Position numbers and translations under genes: made by a program. From contig CAKZLA010000558.1 of assembly GCA_937124525.1 (NCBI GenBank), forward strand, positions 1 to 9,041: a DNA stretch of 9,041 nucleotides, in the 5' to 3' direction. The notes under the pieces are model-generated. The model ran no database searches. It was not told the DNA's origin and was given only the letters and a program-made list of their open reading frames with translations. The number at the start of each line of letters is the position of its first letter. The first letter of the stretch is position 1. Source of the DNA: an uncultured Desulfobacterium sp. (GTDB taxonomy: Bacteria > Desulfobacterota > Desulfobacteria > Desulfobacterales > Desulfobacteraceae). Positions 6,970-9,041 of the stretch are shown here, piece by piece.

Positions 6970-7023
6970 TCAGTCAATGAGCTGTTCAAGCTGAATCCCC
7001 ATGGCATCAGCCAATTTCCTTAT
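6970..7023 (-). pseudogene. Possible C-terminal scrap of an XRE-family HTH regulator
   Basis: On the minus strand the bases encode IRKLADAMGIQLEQLID and then TGA. This closely resembles the last helix and tail of many XRE/Cro-type helix-turn-helix domains (TIRKLADALGI...LL pattern). A stop lies just two codons upstream in the same frame, and the preceding bases do not give a clean HTH. If real, it is a fragment of about 17 codons left by decay. The resemblance is short and could be coincidence. Confidence 0.25.
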
Positions 7024-7422
7024 ACATTAGTCAGTTGAAGATAGATGTTCCCTTAAAATGAAAAAATCCTTTTTGAAGTTACTGTCATTCTTATGAGTTT
7101 GCCCGGGACATCTTCAAGCATCTGCATGAATCGGTCAGCTAAAAATAAAATATTTTGCAGCAACTGCCAGGGGATCACGCAAACATTTTGTCATAGATTC
7201 ACCACCGCCAGAGGTAGGCCATACCAACAGGTTAAAGCCCGGTACATATCTGTGAGACATACGCATGTATGATGGGGTATTGACAATGATCAGTGAATGG
7301 TAAAAAAGCCCTTGCTTGCACCCAGAAGAATGAATGGAATTTTTGGAGAACGTGGAGAATTCTTTTTAAAGGAATCTGGAAAATGGAGAAATTTTTTCCC
7401 CTGCCGGGTATCCCCGGAGAGA

Positions 7423-7784
7423 TCAAGGAGGGGGTACTGCACGATTTTTTCGTTTCTGAAGCCGCTTACTTAATGCCTGTTTGGAAATTCCCAGCAGGCC
7501 AGCAGCTTTGCTCTGATTGTAATTGGCGGTTTCAAGGGCACTGTCAATGGCATATTCGGTTAATTCGGCCAAGCTTGGAAAATGTCCAAAAAAAGATGCC
7601 AAAGTAAATCTGTCCCGGCTGGCGGGAGAGGACGTTGTGACCTCCCCCCCTCTTTCACTTGAAAGCCGTTCTTTCACCGCATCTTCGGTCAATTGCCCGG
7701 TGTGGCACTGGGCAACGGCATCATACACATAGGTTTTCAGCTCCCTTACATTTCCGGGGAATGGATGGCTTTCAAGCAGGGTCA
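7423..7784 (-). pseudogene. C-terminal remnant of a sigma-54-dependent activator (enhancer-binding protein)
   Basis: From about residue 222 of the fused frame the protein reads as the end of an AAA+ sigma-54 activator. SHPFPGNVRELK is the well-known motif near the end of the AAA+ domain. A variable linker follows, and then a Fis-type helix-turn-helix (ALETANYNQSKAAGLLGISKQALSKRLQKR). The receiver or sensor domain, the Walker motifs and the GAFTGA loop that contacts sigma-54 are all missing. It is on the same strand as, and about 1 kb upstream of, a liv operon that has a sigma-54 promoter, so it is the natural candidate for the operon's former or neighbouring activator. It cannot activate transcription alone but might still bind DNA. 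The upstream part has been replaced by a DJ-1-family gene. Confidence 0.8.
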
Positions 7785-8445
7785 GCAGCTCTTTTGCCAC
7801 TTTCTCTGATGAGCCCGGGTTCTGACCGGTTACCAGCAGGCCATCGACCAGCACGTATTCGCTCCAGTCTTCGCCCTTGCTGTAAACGCCGCCTTTTTCC
7901 TTCAGCGCATCTTCCAGCATGAAGGGCACTACGTCGCTCAAACCTACCGCATCTTCCTCGGAGTTGGAGAAGCCGGTCACGCGCTTGGCGCCGACCAGGT
8001 ACTCGCCGTCCTTACCTTTGGCGTTCAGCAGCGCAGCAGGAGCATGGCAGACAGCGCCGATCGGCTTGTCAGCCTTGGCGAAGGCTTCAATCAGTGCCAG
8101 CGAAGTGGGGTCGGTATGCAGATCCCACATCGGGCCGTGGCCGCCTGGGTAGAATATGGCATCGAAGTCACTGGCGGAGATGGCCGACAGTGCGTGGGTG
8201 CTGGCCAGCTGCGCCTGGGCTTCCATATCGGCGGCAAACCGCTCGGTCGCTGGCGTCTGCGCGTCCGGCTGAGCACTGGTGGGGTCCAGCGGTGGCTGAC
8301 CCCCATGGGGTGAGGCCAAGGTCACTTCCAGACCGGCGTCTTTAAGCACGTAATAGGGCGCCGCGAACTCTTCCAGCCAGAAGCCGGTTTTCTTGCCCGT
8401 ATCGCCAAGCTTGTCGTGCGAGGTAAGAACCATGAGAATCTTCAT
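7423..8445 (-). CDS. DJ-1/PfpI-family protein fused in frame to an activator C-terminus
   Basis: The open frame encodes 340 residues from the ATG at 8445, chosen because AGAGAGG lies just upstream and MKILMVLTSH is the typical family start. A longer frame to 8514 has no such support. Residues 1 to about 222 form a nearly complete DJ-1/PfpI (type 1 glutamine amidotransferase-like, Hsp31-like) domain: GFWLEEFAAPYYVL (21-34, with the conserved Glu), FDAIFYPGGHGPMWDL (94-109), the nucleophile elbow GAVCHAPAALL with Cys133 and His134, and LVTGQNPGSSEKVAKEL (204-220) near the usual C-terminus. Relatives are protein/aldehyde-damage or glyoxalase-III-like enzymes; the exact activity is unknown. The rest is a sigma-54 activator remnant. 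AraC-type regulators with DJ-1 domains exist, but this join starts in the middle of an AAA+ domain, so it looks accidental. The DJ-1 half is GC-rich and gammaproteobacterial in style. Confidence 0.75.
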   Translation of the reverse strand: MKILMVLTSHDKLGDTGKKTGFWLEEFAAPYYVLKDAGLEVTLASPHGGQPPLDPTSAQPDAQTPATERFAADMEAQAQLASTHALSAISASDFDAIFYPGGHGPMWDLHTDPTSLALIEAFAKADKPIGAVCHAPAALLNAKGKDGEYLVGAKRVTGFSNSEEDAVGLSDVVPFMLEDALKEKGGVYSKGEDWSEYVLVDGLLVTGQNPGSSEKVAKELLTLLESHPFPGNVRELKTYVYDAVAQCHTGQLTEDAVKERLSSERGGEVTTSSPASRDRFTLASFFGHFPSLAELTEYAIDSALETANYNQSKAAGLLGISKQALSKRLQKRKNRAVPPP

Positions 8446-8589
8446 ATTGCCTCTCTTATCTATGCGAAAGTGGCGGCTGCGAGGCGCTATTTGCGCCGAA
8501 CAGCATGAATACACTGTAAATCCGGCAGCTAAAATAGCGTTTCGTTCAGTTTTTTTAGTACGCCCAACCCGACAGGAGCATCAGCACAC
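8446..8589. promoter_or_regulatory. Divergent intergenic region between the DJ-1 gene and pxpA
   Basis: These 144 bases must hold the promoters of both divergent genes. Two small dyads are visible: GGCGC-TATTT-GCGCC (8483-8497) and GCTA-AAA-TAGC (8528-8538), either of which could be an operator. A weak TTGCGC with TGTAAA 18 bases later (8491-8520) faces pxpA, but I would not call it a firm promoter. AGGAG (8574-8578) serves the pxpA start with a somewhat long 11-base spacing. Confidence 0.4.
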
Positions 8590-9041
8590 ATGCACAAGCC
8601 AAGGTTGAACTGCGATATGGGCGAAAGCTTTGGCGCCTGGACCATGGGCATGGACGAGGCGGTGATGCCCTACGTGGATTGCGCCAACATTGCCTGCGGC
8701 TTCCACGCCTCTGATCCGAGCATCATGCGCCGCACCGTCGCCCTGGCGGTCAACCATGATGTGATGATTGGCGCGCATCCAGCGTATCCGGACCTGGTCG
8801 GCTTTGGCCGCCGTTCGATGAATTGCTCCGCGCAGGAAGTCGAAGACATGCTGCTTTATCAGCTTGGTGCACTGGAGGCTATCTGTCGAGCCGAGGGCGC
8901 GACGCTGAGCTACGTCAAACCCCACGGCGCGCTCTACAACGACATGATGCGCCGGCCCGCACTGCTAAGGGCGGTCATGCGCGCGGTGGCGGCGTTCGAC
9001 GCCAGTCTGCCGTTGATGCTGCTGGCCCGACGCGATAACCG
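8590..9041 (+). CDS. pxpA: 5-oxoprolinase subunit A (LamB/YcsF family), 5' part
   Basis: PxpA, with PxpB and PxpC, forms the bacterial ATP-dependent 5-oxoprolinase that opens 5-oxoproline (pyroglutamate) to glutamate in the cytoplasm. The frame is open from the ATG at 8590 to the window edge (150 codons plus two bases); the family is about 250 residues, so roughly the last 100 lie outside. Conserved family motifs are all present: [10 protein letters not shown] (6-15), [13 protein letters not shown] (31-43), [16 protein letters not shown] (57-72) and [11 protein letters not shown] (107-117). AGGAG lies 11 bases upstream. Codon use is strongly GC-rich (38 G+C of 60 at 8641-8700), unlike the liv genes, and the wording resembles Pseudomonas/Halomonas proteins. 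pxpB and pxpC would be expected downstream. It is divergent from the DJ-1-family gene. Confidence 0.93.
   Translation, partial: MHKPRLNCDMGESFGAWTMGMDEAVMPYVDCANIACGFHASDPSIMRRTVALAVNHDVMIGAHPAYPDLVGFGRRSMNCSAQEVEDMLLYQLGALEAICRAEGATLSYVKPHGALYNDMMRRPALLRAVMRAVAAFDASLPLMLLARRDN

Larger units (their letters stand above)
6397..7422. other. One-kilobase intergenic region upstream of the liv operon
   Basis: There is no convincing intact gene here on either strand. The open frames present (up to about 100 codons) lack recognisable motifs and good ribosome-binding sites. From left to right the region holds the livK leader (6397 to about 6617), a sigma-54 promoter, an AT-rich run with a short TTAAAAACA/TGTTTTTTAA hairpin near 6672-6692, GTCAA half-sites, a tandem 10-bp repeat (GGGTCCCAAT twice, 6846-6865), a spaced 7-bp inverted repeat, and a possible scrap of an XRE regulator. 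The stretch 7024-7422 shows nothing I can name. Confidence 0.6.

Noticed and set aside
6716..6994. A 92-codon plus-strand open frame in the liv upstream region.
   Set aside because: It has no ribosome-binding site and no recognisable motif. It reads through the repeats and the candidate control sites.
7050..7330. Minus-strand stretches reading like protein (for example VPGFNLLVWPTSGGGES and RFMQMLEDVPGK) as a decayed gene.
   Set aside because: I recognise no family, frames change and stops intervene, and no start signal is visible, so a gene call is not supported.
7400..7420. CCGGG-TATC-CCCGG hairpin just after the activator remnant's stop, as a terminator.
   Set aside because: On the minus strand the stem is followed by a G-rich stretch and then A residues, not a U-run.

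Overview
The centre of the window is an intact, five-gene branched-chain amino-acid-type ABC importer operon, livK-livH-livM-livG-livF, on the minus strand (about 6396 down to 1645). Gene order, overlaps and protein style suggest an anaerobic deltaproteobacterium, perhaps Desulfobacterales. This is an impression from the protein sequences, not a search result. Upstream of livK is a near-consensus sigma-54 (-24/-12) promoter at 6629-6644. Farther upstream is a cluster of GTCAA half-sites (6785-6832) at a distance typical of enhancer-binding proteins. Then comes the C-terminal remnant of such an activator (7423 to about 7775). Together these suggest a sigma-54-controlled importer whose neighbouring activator has been cut off.

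The flanks are broken. On the left, an AT-rich remnant of a DUF4143-type AAA ATPase (minus strand, 138 to about 800) abuts head-to-head the C-terminal remnant of an N-acetylglutaminylglutamine (NAGGN) amidotransferase (plus strand, 812-1429). Both lack their N-terminal halves, and the amidotransferase also appears to have lost about 40 internal residues. After it comes a good ribosome-binding site and ATG that runs into a stop within two codons, exactly where a 68-bp imperfect palindrome begins (1492-1559). Fourteen bases of that palindrome recur at 90-103.

On the right, the activator remnant is fused in frame to an almost complete DJ-1/PfpI-family protein (start 8445). Divergent from it is the 5' part of pxpA (5-oxoprolinase subunit A, 8590 to the window edge). 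This right block is GC-rich and gammaproteobacterial in style (Pseudomonas/Halomonas-like). The join near 7775-7790 is therefore either a transfer/recombination junction or a misassembly.

Functionally, LivK would capture a ligand in the periplasm, LivH and LivM would form the membrane channel, and LivG and LivF would power import. The substrate cannot be read from the sequence. I see no CRISPR array, tRNA, rRNA or intact transposase. The 1-kb stretch between livK and the activator remnant holds regulatory-looking repeats and one possible XRE-regulator scrap, but no convincing gene.
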